Numbered from the stretch's first letter, positions 24,700 through 33,954 are shown. The stretch is 36,670 nucleotides of DNA from Clostridia bacterium (GCA_017621885.1 JAGASD010000058.1:1-36670), one strand, 5' to 3'. Translations and numbers: made by a program. Notes: generated by a model not told the origin, from the sequence alone.

Positions 24700-26877
24700 T
24701 CAGTCACCTAAAAGCTCGTGGTATCTGCCCATCCAATAGGGAAGAAGATAGTTGTAAGGCATTACCGTTCTCATACCGTTTGCACCTGAAGAACCGGGGA
24801 GTGTGGCTGTGCGGTTAACAATCTTGCTGTTTATGTATACAAACTCTTCTGCGCCTGAGTCGCATACGAACTGGTTGCCGTCATAGTTACAGATAGCTCT
24901 TGAGGAATATTCAAGGGGATATTTAAGCTGAGGGGGGATGCCCATTTCTTCTTGTTCCGTATCCCAAATAAGGTCCTTTCTGTAGCTGTTGTACATAGGC
25001 CAGCAAACAAGGTCAAGGTTCATTTCCGAAAGAGATATTGCAGCATTTTCAATGTCGCAATTGTTGTTAGTAAGCGCACCGTAAACAATATTCCACATAG
25101 GAGAGCGCTCAACTCTCTCATATTCCCAATGATGTGTAAGACCCATTTTGAAGATTTCCTTGTGTGCTTCGTTGTCTGTGTACATAATAAGAGGATAAAT
25201 GTTTGTAAAGTCAAGCTGGTCATCAATATGAGCAACGTGACCGTCCTCGCATTTATACTGAATGCAGTTCATAGCATAATGATACTTCTTTATGAGCATA
25301 TCAAAAACTTCATTGTACTTTTTATCACCCGTAACGTGGTATGTGGTTATGAGGAATGAAAGTATCTCAAGTGAGTTTGTGCCTCTCTCATAGTACCATC
25401 TGTCATCATTGTTAAGAAGCTCGGGCTCCCAGTTTGCCCAGGTTGTAGGTACACCGTCCACGTCGCAAAGATGAAAATTGTTTTCGATAATGTGGTCGGT
25501 AATTTTTTTGACAACCTCTGCAATTTTCTTCTTTTCTTTTTTATCTGCAACAAGGTCGTAATAAATGCCGTATGCAAAATAGTGACCCGTCATTTCGTCG
25601 CTTGATGTTTCGCCGAGCCATTCGCAGTCGGGATTGTCCTCGCAAACGTGCCACTCTTCACGGTTGCCCTGACCGAAATAGGGATCGTCGGAGTAACGTG
25701 TAGCTCTTGCGGTGAATCCGGGCTTTCCTGTAACCTCGGTAAGCTTAATCATCGCTTCAACCGCTCTTTTAGCGTTAGCCTTTGCTTTTTCATCACCGGT
25801 TACTTTGTAACGGAAGCACTGACTTGCGCAGTAAAGGCCCGTAAAAAGACCGTCGTTATCGGAATTGGGGAGCCATCCTGATTCAAGATCGCCGTATTTG
25901 GTAAGAATTCTGTCAACCTGGTAGCCTTCGTTTCTTGTGGTGTATTTTACCGCAAACTCATCAAAATGATTTGCTTTCTCTTCAAGAGTCATATATTTAT
26001 GTGTAATAAGGCTGATACCACGGGGCGTAACAGCGGCAATCGTGCCTTTTTCGGATACGGCAATTTTTGTTACCGTGGGGTGCATAAGCCAAGCACCGTA
26101 TGAAAAATATGAAATTTTACCTTCAATGAGGGTAATAACACCTGTGTTTGTTGCAAAATATTTCTTTCCGTCGGGGGCAAAGAACATATCGTTAAAAGCA
26201 CCGTCCGGAACGGAATAGAAATCGCTGCCGTTGAACCAGTAGTTTTTACCGTCGTAAATATTAAGACCTTCGTCAGAGCCTACCCACAAATGACCGAGTG
26301 CATCAATCTGAATGCAGTTGATTTTCTGGCTGGAAACACCTGTAACGTTGGGGAGGAGCTCTGCCCAATGGCGGCGTTTGCCCTTCATTGACATAAGACC
26401 TTCAACCTTTGAGCCCACATAAACGGTTTCTGCATATTTTGCTCCGTTATCAAGGGCAGCAAGACAAGCTGTTTCCTCGGGGAGGTCAACAACCTGAACA
26501 AATTCTTTGTTATCATTAAGATACAGATCATTTTCTGTTATAATCCAGAAGGAGCCGTCAAGCGCTACTGAAATATCAACAACGGGACAGTCAAATTCTG
26601 CAATCTTTTTTGCTTTGCCGTTTTTAACTTCGCAAAGAGAGTTACCGACTGCAGCGTAAAGCTTGCCGTTTCTCGAAAAAAGTGCAGAAGCCTTAAAGGA
26701 AAGCTTTTTTACCTTTTTGTCGTAATATTCAAAAACGTTGCCGTTACATACAGCGTAAAGAGTTTCACCTTCAAAAGCAACAGACGTTACCTTTTCAACG
26801 TCAATGCCGTTGCCCGAAGTAATAAACTCTTTGTCATACTGCCTGAATTCGCCTAAAAATAATGCAGATTTTTTCAT
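24700..26877 (-). CDS. Beta-propeller plus alpha-barrel protein
   Basis: 725 residues with no signal peptide. The N-terminal half (about 20-310) is built of repeated beta-propeller blades; a two-component-regulator-type propeller repeat is recognisable in INCIQIDALGHLWVGSDEGL followed by NIYDGKNYWF. The C-terminal half (about 320-725) is helical and looks like an (alpha/alpha) toroid as found in glycan lyases and hydrolases: GWLPNSDNDGLFTGLYCASQ, RYKVTGDEKAKANAKRAVEA, DEMTGHYFAYGIYYDLVADK, TSSD and WYYERGTNSLEILSFLITTY. A catalytic role on a glycan is likely but no family-defining catalytic pair can be named. ATG at 26877 follows TAGGAGT. It is divergent from the alkaline phosphatase, sharing a 129-base promoter region. 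Confidence 0.7.
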   Translation of the reverse strand: MKKSALFLGEFRQYDKEFITSGNGIDVEKVTSVAFEGETLYAVCNGNVFEYYDKKVKKLSFKASALFSRNGKLYAAVGNSLCEVKNGKAKKIAEFDCPVVDISVALDGSFWIITENDLYLNDNKEFVQVVDLPEETACLAALDNGAKYAETVYVGSKVEGLMSMKGKRRHWAELLPNVTGVSSQKINCIQIDALGHLWVGSDEGLNIYDGKNYWFNGSDFYSVPDGAFNDMFFAPDGKKYFATNTGVITLIEGKISYFSYGAWLMHPTVTKIAVSEKGTIAAVTPRGISLITHKYMTLEEKANHFDEFAVKYTTRNEGYQVDRILTKYGDLESGWLPNSDNDGLFTGLYCASQCFRYKVTGDEKAKANAKRAVEAMIKLTEVTGKPGFTARATRYSDDPYFGQGNREEWHVCEDNPDCEWLGETSSDEMTGHYFAYGIYYDLVADKKEKKKIAEVVKKITDHIIENNFHLCDVDGVPTTWANWEPELLNNDDRWYYERGTNSLEILSFLITTYHVTGDKKYNEVFDMLIKKYHYAMNCIQYKCEDGHVAHIDDQLDFTNIYPLIMYTDNEAHKEIFKMGLTHHWEYERVERSPMWNIVYGALTNNNCDIENAAISLSEMNLDLVCWPMYNSYRKDLIWDTEQEEMGIPPQLKYPLEYSSRAICNYDGNQFVCDSGAEEFVYINSKIVNRTATLPGSSGANGMRTVMPYNYLLPYWMGRYHELLGD

Positions 26878-26896
26878 AAAGAATACTCCTAAAATA

Positions 26897-26925
26897 ATTT
26901 TATACCGTAATATTCTAACATACAA
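26897..26925 (-). promoter_or_regulatory. Possible promoter of the propeller gene
   Basis: Minus strand TTGTAT (26925-26920), 17-base spacer, TAAAAT (26902-26897). Fair match only. Confidence 0.45.
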
Positions 26926-26947
26926 TTATAATTTTGTCGATAGGTGG

Positions 26948-26976
26948 TTGCAATGATTTTTATAGGGTGATATAAT
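26948..26976 (+). promoter_or_regulatory. Promoter of the alkaline phosphatase gene
   Basis: TTGCAA (26948-26953), 17-base spacer ending TGA, TATAAT (26971-26976), then AAGGAG before the ATG. No obvious PHO-box direct repeats were noticed. Confidence 0.7.
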
Positions 26977-27006
26977 GGTAAAAAATGCAAATAAGGAGCG
27001 GATAAT

Positions 27007-28146
27007 ATGTTAGCATCTTTAAGCAGTATATGGGTTGAATTAACCTCTGTTCTTATGAGTTTAATTCTTTCTTTCGGTACAATGTTCGGCATCTTTTCAT
27101 CTCCCTCAACCGCACCTTCGGGCGGCTATAATGACGATGAAATAAAAAACGTTATTTTCCTTATCGGTGACGGTATGGGCTTTAACCACCTTAACAAAGC
27201 AGAAAAAGAAAGAGAGCTCTCTCTCACAATCAATGAGTTCGGAATCGGCGGCGAGGCAATGACACGCTCACTTTCAAACGCTGTTACTGACAGTGCGGCG
27301 GCAGGCACAGCCCTTGCAACAGGCGAAAGAACAAGCAACGGTGCAATCGGTGTTTATATGTTCGATCTTTTCTCAACATATTCTTATCCCAAGAGCATTA
27401 CAGAGCTCTGCAAAGAAAGCGGTATGATGGCAGGCGTCGTTACAACCGACGAGACCTCGGGTGCAACTCCTTCCGCATTCTCTGCTCACGCGCATGACAG
27501 AGGCGACGCTGAGGATATTACTGCAGACCAGATGGTTTCGGGCTTTGACCTTATCTGGGGCGCGGCTAACGGCATTGCAAGTAAAGGCGAGGCTGAGGCA
27601 AACGGCTTTACTTACGTTACAACCTATGATGAAATGATGGCACTCCCTGAGGGTAGCAGAAGCTTTGCGCAGTTTACAAATGCGCTCTGGACTCTTGAGC
27701 AGTCCGATGAAAACACCCCCACTCTTTCACAGATGACCGAAAAAGCAATTGACCTTCTTGATGATACTGACGAAGGCTTCTTCCTTATGGTTGAGGGTGC
27801 TCATATTGATAAGCATTCACACAGTAACGATGATGAAAATATGACGGAAGCTATGGCAGAGTTTGACAAGACAATTAAGCTTGCTCTTGATTATGCAAAG
27901 GCAGACGGCGAAACTCTCGTTGTTGTAACTGCTGACCACGAAACAGGCGCAATTATGCTTGAAGACGGTGAATATGTTTTCACAAGCGGTTCACACTCTG
28001 ATGCAAACGTTCCCGTTCGCGTTTACGGTTCAGATAAGCTTATTTACAAGGGCGAGATTCTTAATAACTACGAAATCCCCATGAGAATTGCATACACTCT
28101 CGGCTTTACAGAGGATGAATTCCCTTGCGAGGTAATGGTAGCGTAA
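27007..28146 (+). CDS. Alkaline phosphatase (PhoA/PhoB-like, exported)
   Basis: Secreted or membrane-anchored phosphomonoesterase, 379 residues. Residues about 1-33 form a long hydrophobic signal or anchor segment (VLMSLILSFGTMFGIF). The catalytic domain follows directly: FLIGDGMGFNH with metal ligand D55, the nucleophile S96 in VTDSAAAGTALATG, VEGAHIDKHSHSND and VVTADHETGA (zinc ligands), and SGSHSDANVPVRVYG. It is shorter than E. coli PhoA (about 450-470) and resembles compact Firmicutes forms. ATG preceded by AAGGAG and a good promoter, and followed by a strong terminator, so it is a single-gene unit. Expected to release phosphate outside the cell; phosphate regulation is not shown by the sequence. 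Confidence 0.92.
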   Translation: MLASLSSIWVELTSVLMSLILSFGTMFGIFSSPSTAPSGGYNDDEIKNVIFLIGDGMGFNHLNKAEKERELSLTINEFGIGGEAMTRSLSNAVTDSAAAGTALATGERTSNGAIGVYMFDLFSTYSYPKSITELCKESGMMAGVVTTDETSGATPSAFSAHAHDRGDAEDITADQMVSGFDLIWGAANGIASKGEAEANGFTYVTTYDEMMALPEGSRSFAQFTNALWTLEQSDENTPTLSQMTEKAIDLLDDTDEGFFLMVEGAHIDKHSHSNDDENMTEAMAEFDKTIKLALDYAKADGETLVVVTADHETGAIMLEDGEYVFTSGSHSDANVPVRVYGSDKLIYKGEILNNYEIPMRIAYTLGFTEDEFPCEVMVA

Positions 28147-28159
28147 GTGCTTAAACGAC

Positions 28160-28203
28160 AAAACAGCGTTGGGAAGTTTGGACTTTCCAACGCTGTTTTA
28201 AAA
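28160..28203 (+). terminator. Rho-independent terminator of alkaline phosphatase
   Basis: 13-bp stem AAAACAGCGTTGG / CCAACGCTGTTTT (28160-28172, 28187-28199) with T/A-rich tail. Confidence 0.88.
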
Positions 28204-28225
28204 TAATCACTCCGGTGGTGAAAAT

Positions 28226-29020
28226 ATGGATAAAAAGGTTATTGCAATAACGGGTGCAAGCTCGGGAATTGGCAGATATACCGCAATTGCCCTTATGAAT
28301 ATGGGGCATATTGTGTATGATTTAAGCAGAAGGAATATCCCTAACGGCAACGTTAAATATATAAAGACTGACGTTACGGATGAAGAGAATGTAAGGGCAT
28401 CAATTGATGAAATAATAAAGAACGAAAAACGCATTGATGTTGTAATAAACTGTGCAGGCTACGGCATTTCGGGTGCGGTGGAATTTACAAGGCTCTGCGA
28501 TGCCAAAAGGCAGTTTGACGTAAACTTTTTCGGTATGGTCAACGTGAATAAAGCGGTAATTCCCTATATGCGAAAAGAGGGAAAAGGTCTCATTATAAAC
28601 ATCAGCTCCGTTGCGGCTGTGACGCATATTCCATTCCAGACTTATTATTCCGCATCAAAGGCGGCTGTTGAGTCCTACACCTGCGCACTCGCTAACGAGT
28701 TAAAGCCTTTCGGGATTTTCGTCAGCGCAATTCAGCCGGGAGATATTTGTACCGAGTTTACAAGTGCGAGAAATAAATCATTTCTTGGTGATGACGTTTA
28801 CGAGGGCAGAATTTCCCGTAGCGTAGAGGGTATGGAAAAGGACGAGCAAAAGGGTATGAGTCCCGAATTTGCGGGGAAATATATAGCAAAAGTTGCACTT
28901 AAAAAGAGGCCGAAGCCCATTTACGCCATCGGCTTCAGCTATAAAGCCGTGTGCCTTTTATGTAAAGTTGTGCCGTGTGGGTGGAGAAATAAAATAATCG
29001 GCAGTCTGTATGCAAAATAA
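28226..29020 (+). CDS. SDR family oxidoreductase
   Basis: Classical short-chain dehydrogenase/reductase, 264 residues. Cofactor motif ITGASSGIGRYTA near the N-terminus, NCAGYG, the catalytic serine in INISSVAAVTHIPF, and the Y-x3-K pair in YYSASKAAVESY. IQPGDICTEF closes the substrate loop. A basic residue after the glycine motif and the SRRN stretch favour NADP(H). ATG preceded by CCGGTGGTG. It begins 22 bases after the phosphatase terminator, so it probably needs its own or read-through transcription; no clear promoter was seen. Substrate unknown. Confidence 0.9.
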   Translation: MDKKVIAITGASSGIGRYTAIALMNMGHIVYDLSRRNIPNGNVKYIKTDVTDEENVRASIDEIIKNEKRIDVVINCAGYGISGAVEFTRLCDAKRQFDVNFFGMVNVNKAVIPYMRKEGKGLIINISSVAAVTHIPFQTYYSASKAAVESYTCALANELKPFGIFVSAIQPGDICTEFTSARNKSFLGDDVYEGRISRSVEGMEKDEQKGMSPEFAGKYIAKVALKKRPKPIYAIGFSYKAVCLLCKVVPCGWRNKIIGSLYAK

Positions 29021-29031
29021 AGAGATACTTT

Positions 29032-29151
29032 ATGAAAAAATGCAAAAATTATACTCCCTATTCTGACAATATGCAGACCGATGGGGATGTTCTTGATTTT
29101 TATCAGAATGGCGACGTTGCCCCCGGTGGAAGATTTATGTTTGTTTTTTAA
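29032..29151 (+). CDS. Putative 39-residue peptide
   Basis: A small open frame just after the SDR gene, reading MKKCKNYTPYSDNMQTDGDV... and ending GGRFMFVF, directly followed by a strong terminator. Only a weak AGAG precedes the ATG. The composition (KNYTPYSDN, FYQNGDVAPGG) is not low-complexity and fits a real or decayed gene end. I do not recognise the family; it may also be the remnant of a longer gene. Confidence 0.35.
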   Translation: MKKCKNYTPYSDNMQTDGDVLDFYQNGDVAPGGRFMFVF

Positions 29152-29154
29152 AAG

Positions 29155-29195
29155 AAAAAGAGTTCAGGAACAAAAATCCTGAACTCTTTTTATAT
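29155..29195. terminator. Bidirectional Rho-independent terminator
   Basis: Perfect 15-bp stem AAAAAGAGTTCAGGA / TCCTGAACTCTTTTT between convergent genes; it can serve the SDR gene on the plus strand and the hydrolase operon on the minus strand. Confidence 0.9.
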
Positions 29196-29206
29196 GAGAA
29201 AATATT

Positions 29207-31153
29207 TTAACCGAGTATTTCAACCATCTGATGAATATTCACTTCAGGCACGGTGAATTCTGCTCTGCCGTCTGCGAAAGTGTAATCAAGGCTTTCACCC
29301 GAAGGTACAAGCCTGATGCTCTGCGGTTTTTTATCACATTTTACACTGCATTTAACATTATAAAGGGGCACGGTATCTTCAATTACCTCTGTATTTGTTC
29401 CTCTGACAGTTGTGTGAGCAAAGAGAAGATGAAGAATGCTTCTGTTTTCTTCTTCCTGCCTTGCGTAGGTTAAAACGGCTCTGTCGGGAAGCTGTGCAAA
29501 AGCAGTCATTTCGTCACCCATCATTTTCTTGATAATATAAGTGAAAAGCTCTTTGAAGCAAAGGTGTCCGTGGTTTGCGTAAGCGGTGAAAATATCCCAA
29601 CCGATGTAGGCGACATTTTTGTTGATTACAGCTCCCCGGAAGCTTTCGTCGGGGTTGTTGGGTGCATGAGCGTGGGAGCAGAAATGCTCCAAGGTACGGT
29701 TGAAATAAGGGTTTTGCATAAATGCAACTATTTCACCTTCATTAGCTTCAAATTTATTGAAATCGCACCGCATAACGTATTCCGTTTTGCCGTTTACGGT
29801 TTCAAATTCGGGAATAAAATATGTGGGACTAAATTCATTTTTACCCTTGTACACTGCACCGAAATCAAGAATGAACTTACCGTTTTTTATTATTGATTCA
29901 CCCGTGGCAATAATCTTACCGCCGTTTTCAGCATACCTTTTGATTTTTTCTGTCATTTCGGGTGAACAACCCGAAACGTCGGGAAGAATAAGGAGCTTAT
30001 AGGGGGATAAATCTGCATTCTCGTCAATGAAATTATAAAGAAAATGGTTTTCTAAAAGCATTCTGTTGGCGCCTATATCCGCTTTTGTGTCACGGCTTTT
30101 GGTTGTTGCTTCTGCGCTTAGAACCGCGAGGTCCGCAACGTTAACTGCACCGTTTAACCAGGGCTCTCTTTCTTCAACGTGAGCATAAGCCTTGCCTATA
30201 AGGTTATATGTTGCCATATTCATTTCCGAAAGGGGGTGCATCTGGTCACCAATGGAGCAGCCTGCACCGTTTGCAACGCTTAATGCGGTTTCGTAAATAA
30301 GTGCGTTGGGGTGCTTGTAACCGCCGAATTCACCCCAGCTATGGTGGAATTTTCCGGTCATACCTAAATAATCGATATCTTTAAGTGTGCGCACGTAGGC
30401 AGCAGAAAGAGGGAAATGGTCGTAGCCCCAACCGCCCGTGGGCAGACTTTCAAGCTCAAGGTGCGTGTTTGCATCTATGTAGCGGTAATCGCCCTTGGGA
30501 ATGTGACCGCTGTTGTGGAAAATGGTGGCGGTTTTGCTGTGTTTTCTAACAGCCTCATTGGTTTTTTCAAAATATTTATTCAATACAATTTGTGAGAAAG
30601 CCTCTCTGTCCTCTGCATTTTCAGTATCAAGACCCAATTTCTTCATATCGCTCAGGCATTTGTCGCAATAGCAGACCCTTGAAGCAATAATATCGAGAAA
30701 AATTCCGCAGGGGTTGTATTTTACCATAACCTCTTCAATCTGCCTGCAAAGAAAATCAAGGTACTCTGTGTTAAAGCAAAGAACGTGAAAATGCACTTCC
30801 TTGCTGTATTCTTCGTTCTTTTCCTTTTCAGGGAAAGGGCACCAACGCCATTCGGGGCGTTTAAGGTATTCCTTTTCGTCAAAGCCTGCAGAAATGTAAA
30901 CGGGAGCATTAACGTCAATTTCCTTGCAGGCTTCAAGCTGTGCACCCAACAGGTCAAAATCCAATTGAGGGTGCATTTCGTTAACCTCTGTGGGATGGTA
31001 TGACCACCCGTGGTGGCATTTTGAAAAGACGGTTATGGAATTAACGTGACCTGCCTTCAGAGCGTTCTGAAATTGCTCTTTTGAAAAATTTTCACCAACG
31101 GGCACAAGCTCGCTTGTGTGAAAGTCAAGGTGTACTTGTCTTTTTCTGAACAT
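29207..31153 (-). CDS. Glycoside hydrolase-like protein, TIM barrel plus beta-gal trimerisation-like domain
   Basis: 648 residues, no signal peptide, so probably cytoplasmic. The N-terminal part (about 1-330) is a TIM barrel of the type annotated as hypothetical glycosyl hydrolase 6 or fucosidase-like: ITVFSKCHHGWSYHPTEVNE, VYISAGFDEKEY, NPCGIFLDIIASRVCYCDKC (a C-x2-C pair), NSGH and LELESLPTGGWGYDHFP. The middle (about 335-550) resembles the beta-galactosidase trimerisation domain: LLILPDVSGCSPEMTEKIKR and YAENGGKIIATGES. The C-terminus is a beta-sandwich-like segment. Acidic residues in GIFLDII and HLELESL are candidates for the catalytic pair; this is unproven. ATG preceded by CGGAGG, 18 bases after the upstream gene, so the two are one operon. 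Confidence 0.75.
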   Translation of the reverse strand: MFRKRQVHLDFHTSELVPVGENFSKEQFQNALKAGHVNSITVFSKCHHGWSYHPTEVNEMHPQLDFDLLGAQLEACKEIDVNAPVYISAGFDEKEYLKRPEWRWCPFPEKEKNEEYSKEVHFHVLCFNTEYLDFLCRQIEEVMVKYNPCGIFLDIIASRVCYCDKCLSDMKKLGLDTENAEDREAFSQIVLNKYFEKTNEAVRKHSKTATIFHNSGHIPKGDYRYIDANTHLELESLPTGGWGYDHFPLSAAYVRTLKDIDYLGMTGKFHHSWGEFGGYKHPNALIYETALSVANGAGCSIGDQMHPLSEMNMATYNLIGKAYAHVEEREPWLNGAVNVADLAVLSAEATTKSRDTKADIGANRMLLENHFLYNFIDENADLSPYKLLILPDVSGCSPEMTEKIKRYAENGGKIIATGESIIKNGKFILDFGAVYKGKNEFSPTYFIPEFETVNGKTEYVMRCDFNKFEANEGEIVAFMQNPYFNRTLEHFCSHAHAPNNPDESFRGAVINKNVAYIGWDIFTAYANHGHLCFKELFTYIIKKMMGDEMTAFAQLPDRAVLTYARQEEENRSILHLLFAHTTVRGTNTEVIEDTVPLYNVKCSVKCDKKPQSIRLVPSGESLDYTFADGRAEFTVPEVNIHQMVEILG

Positions 31154-31171
31154 AAATCCAGCCTCCGTATG

Positions 31172-33616
31172 TTAGTTAAGTTCAATTTTTACAGTTTTAA
31201 TTTCCCACGGGTGGAAATCAAGTGCGTTATCATCAATATCTTTAATGTGGTTAGCAAGCAAATCTGTTTCGGCAACTATTTTACCGTAAGATGTGCTGAG
31301 CTCTGCGCAGGCTGAATTATCCGAATAATTACAGAAACGGGCTAAAATATAATCCTTTTCGGGATAAAGTGTAGTGAGTATTATTTCTTCATTATCTGTT
31401 TTAATTGAGAAAGGTTCAAAATCATTGATATTACCTTTACCCTGTGGGATAAATTCAGCAACAGGGGGAAGAGCGTATGCGAGAGCCTTTTTGTGAAGAG
31501 CCACATTAGTAAGGCTTTCTTCAAAGGGGAAGATTGCAAATTCGTTTTCAAAGGTGCCGTCTAAAATGCGTGTTCCGCACATATATTCGTTGGAATAAAT
31601 AAGCGGAATGCGCAGATTGTTACCTGTGAGGGCGCAACCCATACAGCCCTTGTTAAATACGGCAAGACCCTGCTCATCATCGCGTACAGAGAGCCAGTAA
31701 ATGCCGTGATAATATGTGGTGGAGTTAAAGGACTCCTCGGGTGAAACCTCGGTATCAATAAGGATATCATCGTTGGGATACCAGTATTTTTCGGTTTTCC
31801 TCAATGCACCGTTCCATTCGGAGATTGAGTAAGGCAAATCCCTGAACATTTTACGGTCGTTTTTGAGATTTACATTTAAGTTCAGGCAAAGCTTATCCTC
31901 GTGGTGGTGTCCGTTAAGGGTAAGGGGAACGGGTCTTCCCTGAGTGATGTCCGTTCTGCCGATAAGGTCATTTTTAACCGTGCACCTTGATTTACAGTCA
32001 ATTCTTTTTGACTTACCTGAAAAGCTCATTGTAAGCTCAAAGGGGACAATACCGATTTTACCGCTGTAAGCAGCCGTTGCGCCGAGATTTGTCACGGTAA
32101 TTTCCCATTTGCCCGTTGACTCACAGTCTGCACCGTTGATGTTACCTGTGAAAATACCGCTATTTTCGTTATTTACAACGAGCTTGTTTGTTGCAGTATC
32201 TTTTATGTAGTCAATTCCGTTTTCGGTAAACCTGATTTCATAGCAGGGAGTAGTAAGTATATTTGTTTTTTCGTCAAAATTATAAAGTGCAGAGGGCTTG
32301 TTTTCAGCCTTTTTAAGAGTGAATCTCTTAAAGCCGAAGGGCGCAAGTGTAATATGAACACAAAGCACTTTTTTGCCGTTTCTTTCAATAATTTCACATT
32401 CAAGGGGAGCGTCACCGTCAAAGGCAACAAAATCATCTTCAACAGGGATTTCTGCCCATTCGTCAATGGCGAAGGAATGGTGGTTTATAAAGAGGGCAGA
32501 GGGTGCTTCTTCTGTTGCAAAGCTTTTTGAAAGGAAGCTCAAAGCACCGCTTTTAACCTCTGCGGAATATTTTAAAGATTCGGGAATAAATCTGCGTGAA
32601 AGGTCAAGAAGACCGCAGATGGTAACGTCGTGATGCTCTGCCGCAAGAATATATTTCCATGCTTCAATGTTCTTTTCTTCATAAGACTCGCCGCCAAGCA
32701 TACGGGAGAATGCATTGATTTTTTCGGAAATTACCGCGTTAACCTCACCCTCACGGCAACCGTTGAAAATCTCATTACCGCAATAACCCCAGGGCATCTG
32801 TACGTGGAAATCGTTATCGGTTGTATCGTATTCATCAACGGGCTCACCGAAAAGGTCGGGTATATCCTCAAGAAGCACGTATTCATAGTTATCTTTTTTC
32901 TCTATATGAGCCGTTACCTCTTCAATAGGCTGGGTAAGGTCATCATATCTTGAAGCCAATAAGGGAGTGTATTTTTCATACATTTTTTCAAAGTCTTCAA
33001 GGGAGTAAAGGTCAGAGTCTACGGGCCAACGGGAAAGAATCCAGTTGTCAACGGTTGTACAGTTAAAGCCTCTGCCCTGTGTGTCATAGGTGGGTACAGC
33101 AGGGATAGAAGTACCGTCTCTGCCAATCCATTCTCCCCAGGCACTGTCATAGGTTTTGGGGTAGCCGTAGCCCATAACGTGTGAGCGCAGCATAGCCGCT
33201 TTATATCCGCAAAGGGTAATAAGCTGCGGGGTCTGGTTATGCAAAGCAAACTCGGAAATAGCGTAAACATCGGGTGTGATGTTAAAATAATCGAGGTTAG
33301 TTCTTACCGCATAAAGAAGCTGACGGGCGTTTGACTCGTCGTTTATGGTTAAAGCAAGAGGCTGACCGTAGGTGGTAGCACCGAGACCCACTCTGTCGGG
33401 GTATTTTTGGAGGAGCTTGCCGATTAAGGCAACAACCTCATAATCGCACCTTGAAAATTCGTCAAAGGTAAAGGACTCGTAATCAAGACCGATTCTGAGT
33501 TTCGGATATTTTTCAAGCCATTCAAAAAGCTTTAAAAGACGGGGCTTAACCACGTCCTTCCACAAAACGTAGCCACCGTGTTCATAGGTTAAAATATAAA
33601 GTTTTTTATCGCTCAT
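31172..33616 (-). CDS. GH38-like (alpha-mannosidase-related) protein
   Basis: 814 residues, cytoplasmic by lack of a signal. The N-terminal (beta/alpha) barrel domain begins LYILTYEHGGYVLWKD and includes WLEKYPKLRIGLDYESFTFD, IGLGATTYGQPL-type sequence (here VGLGATTYGQPL) and AAEHHDVTICGL, which lies where GH38 enzymes have a zinc-binding histidine. The rest is a large beta-sandwich region with GFKRFTLKKAE, GLAVFNKGCMGCALTGNN and FEPFSIKTDNEEIILTTL, as in the C-terminal half of alpha-mannosidases. A specific activity cannot be assigned. The start is ATG at 33616 (MSDKKLYIL) with CGGAGATGAT upstream; a longer frame reaching 33676 runs into the promoter. First gene of a two-gene operon with the TIM-barrel hydrolase. 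Confidence 0.75.
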   Translation of the reverse strand: MSDKKLYILTYEHGGYVLWKDVVKPRLLKLFEWLEKYPKLRIGLDYESFTFDEFSRCDYEVVALIGKLLQKYPDRVGLGATTYGQPLALTINDESNARQLLYAVRTNLDYFNITPDVYAISEFALHNQTPQLITLCGYKAAMLRSHVMGYGYPKTYDSAWGEWIGRDGTSIPAVPTYDTQGRGFNCTTVDNWILSRWPVDSDLYSLEDFEKMYEKYTPLLASRYDDLTQPIEEVTAHIEKKDNYEYVLLEDIPDLFGEPVDEYDTTDNDFHVQMPWGYCGNEIFNGCREGEVNAVISEKINAFSRMLGGESYEEKNIEAWKYILAAEHHDVTICGLLDLSRRFIPESLKYSAEVKSGALSFLSKSFATEEAPSALFINHHSFAIDEWAEIPVEDDFVAFDGDAPLECEIIERNGKKVLCVHITLAPFGFKRFTLKKAENKPSALYNFDEKTNILTTPCYEIRFTENGIDYIKDTATNKLVVNNENSGIFTGNINGADCESTGKWEITVTNLGATAAYSGKIGIVPFELTMSFSGKSKRIDCKSRCTVKNDLIGRTDITQGRPVPLTLNGHHHEDKLCLNLNVNLKNDRKMFRDLPYSISEWNGALRKTEKYWYPNDDILIDTEVSPEESFNSTTYYHGIYWLSVRDDEQGLAVFNKGCMGCALTGNNLRIPLIYSNEYMCGTRILDGTFENEFAIFPFEESLTNVALHKKALAYALPPVAEFIPQGKGNINDFEPFSIKTDNEEIILTTLYPEKDYILARFCNYSDNSACAELSTSYGKIVAETDLLANHIKDIDDNALDFHPWEIKTVKIELN

Positions 33617-33646
33617 AATATCATCTCCGGGGTATAAGATATACTG

Positions 33647-33676
33647 ATTATACAATGATATATAACGATTATTCAA
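33647..33676 (-). promoter_or_regulatory. Possible promoter of the hydrolase operon
   Basis: Minus strand TTGAAT (33676-33671), 18-base spacer, TATAAT (33652-33647). Confidence 0.6.
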
Positions 33677-33859
33677 TTACGAAAAGTGCATGAAATTTTC
33701 GCGGGTAATTTGTGGAAAAATAAGGCTGAAATTTATATTTGTTATATTGTGATATTTATAACTGCTTTTCCTTTCTTTTCCGCTAAAGTTTTAAATTTAT
33801 ATGCACCGCCGACACTTCTGTACAAATGGAACATCTTATTGCTATAGCAAAGGGCTTAA
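33677..33859. other. Intergenic stretch, nothing recognised
   Basis: AT-rich sequence between the hydrolase promoter and the channel-gene terminator. I see no reading frame, repeat or clear regulatory site here apart from possible upstream parts of the hydrolase promoter. Confidence 0.6.
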
Positions 33860-33869
33860 AATAAAAGAT

Positions 33870-33910
33870 CTCCGCAACACCTTTTTAAAAGGGTTGCGGA
33901 GTTTTTGTGT
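33870..33910 (-). terminator. Terminator of the potassium channel gene
   Basis: Stem CTCCGCAAC / GTTGCGGAG (33870-33878, 33893-33901) with T-rich flanks on both strands; it lies downstream of the channel gene on the minus strand. Confidence 0.7.
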
Positions 33911-33954
33911 TTATATACAAATGTTAATCCGGTAATTATTGGGAGTGGTAAGCA

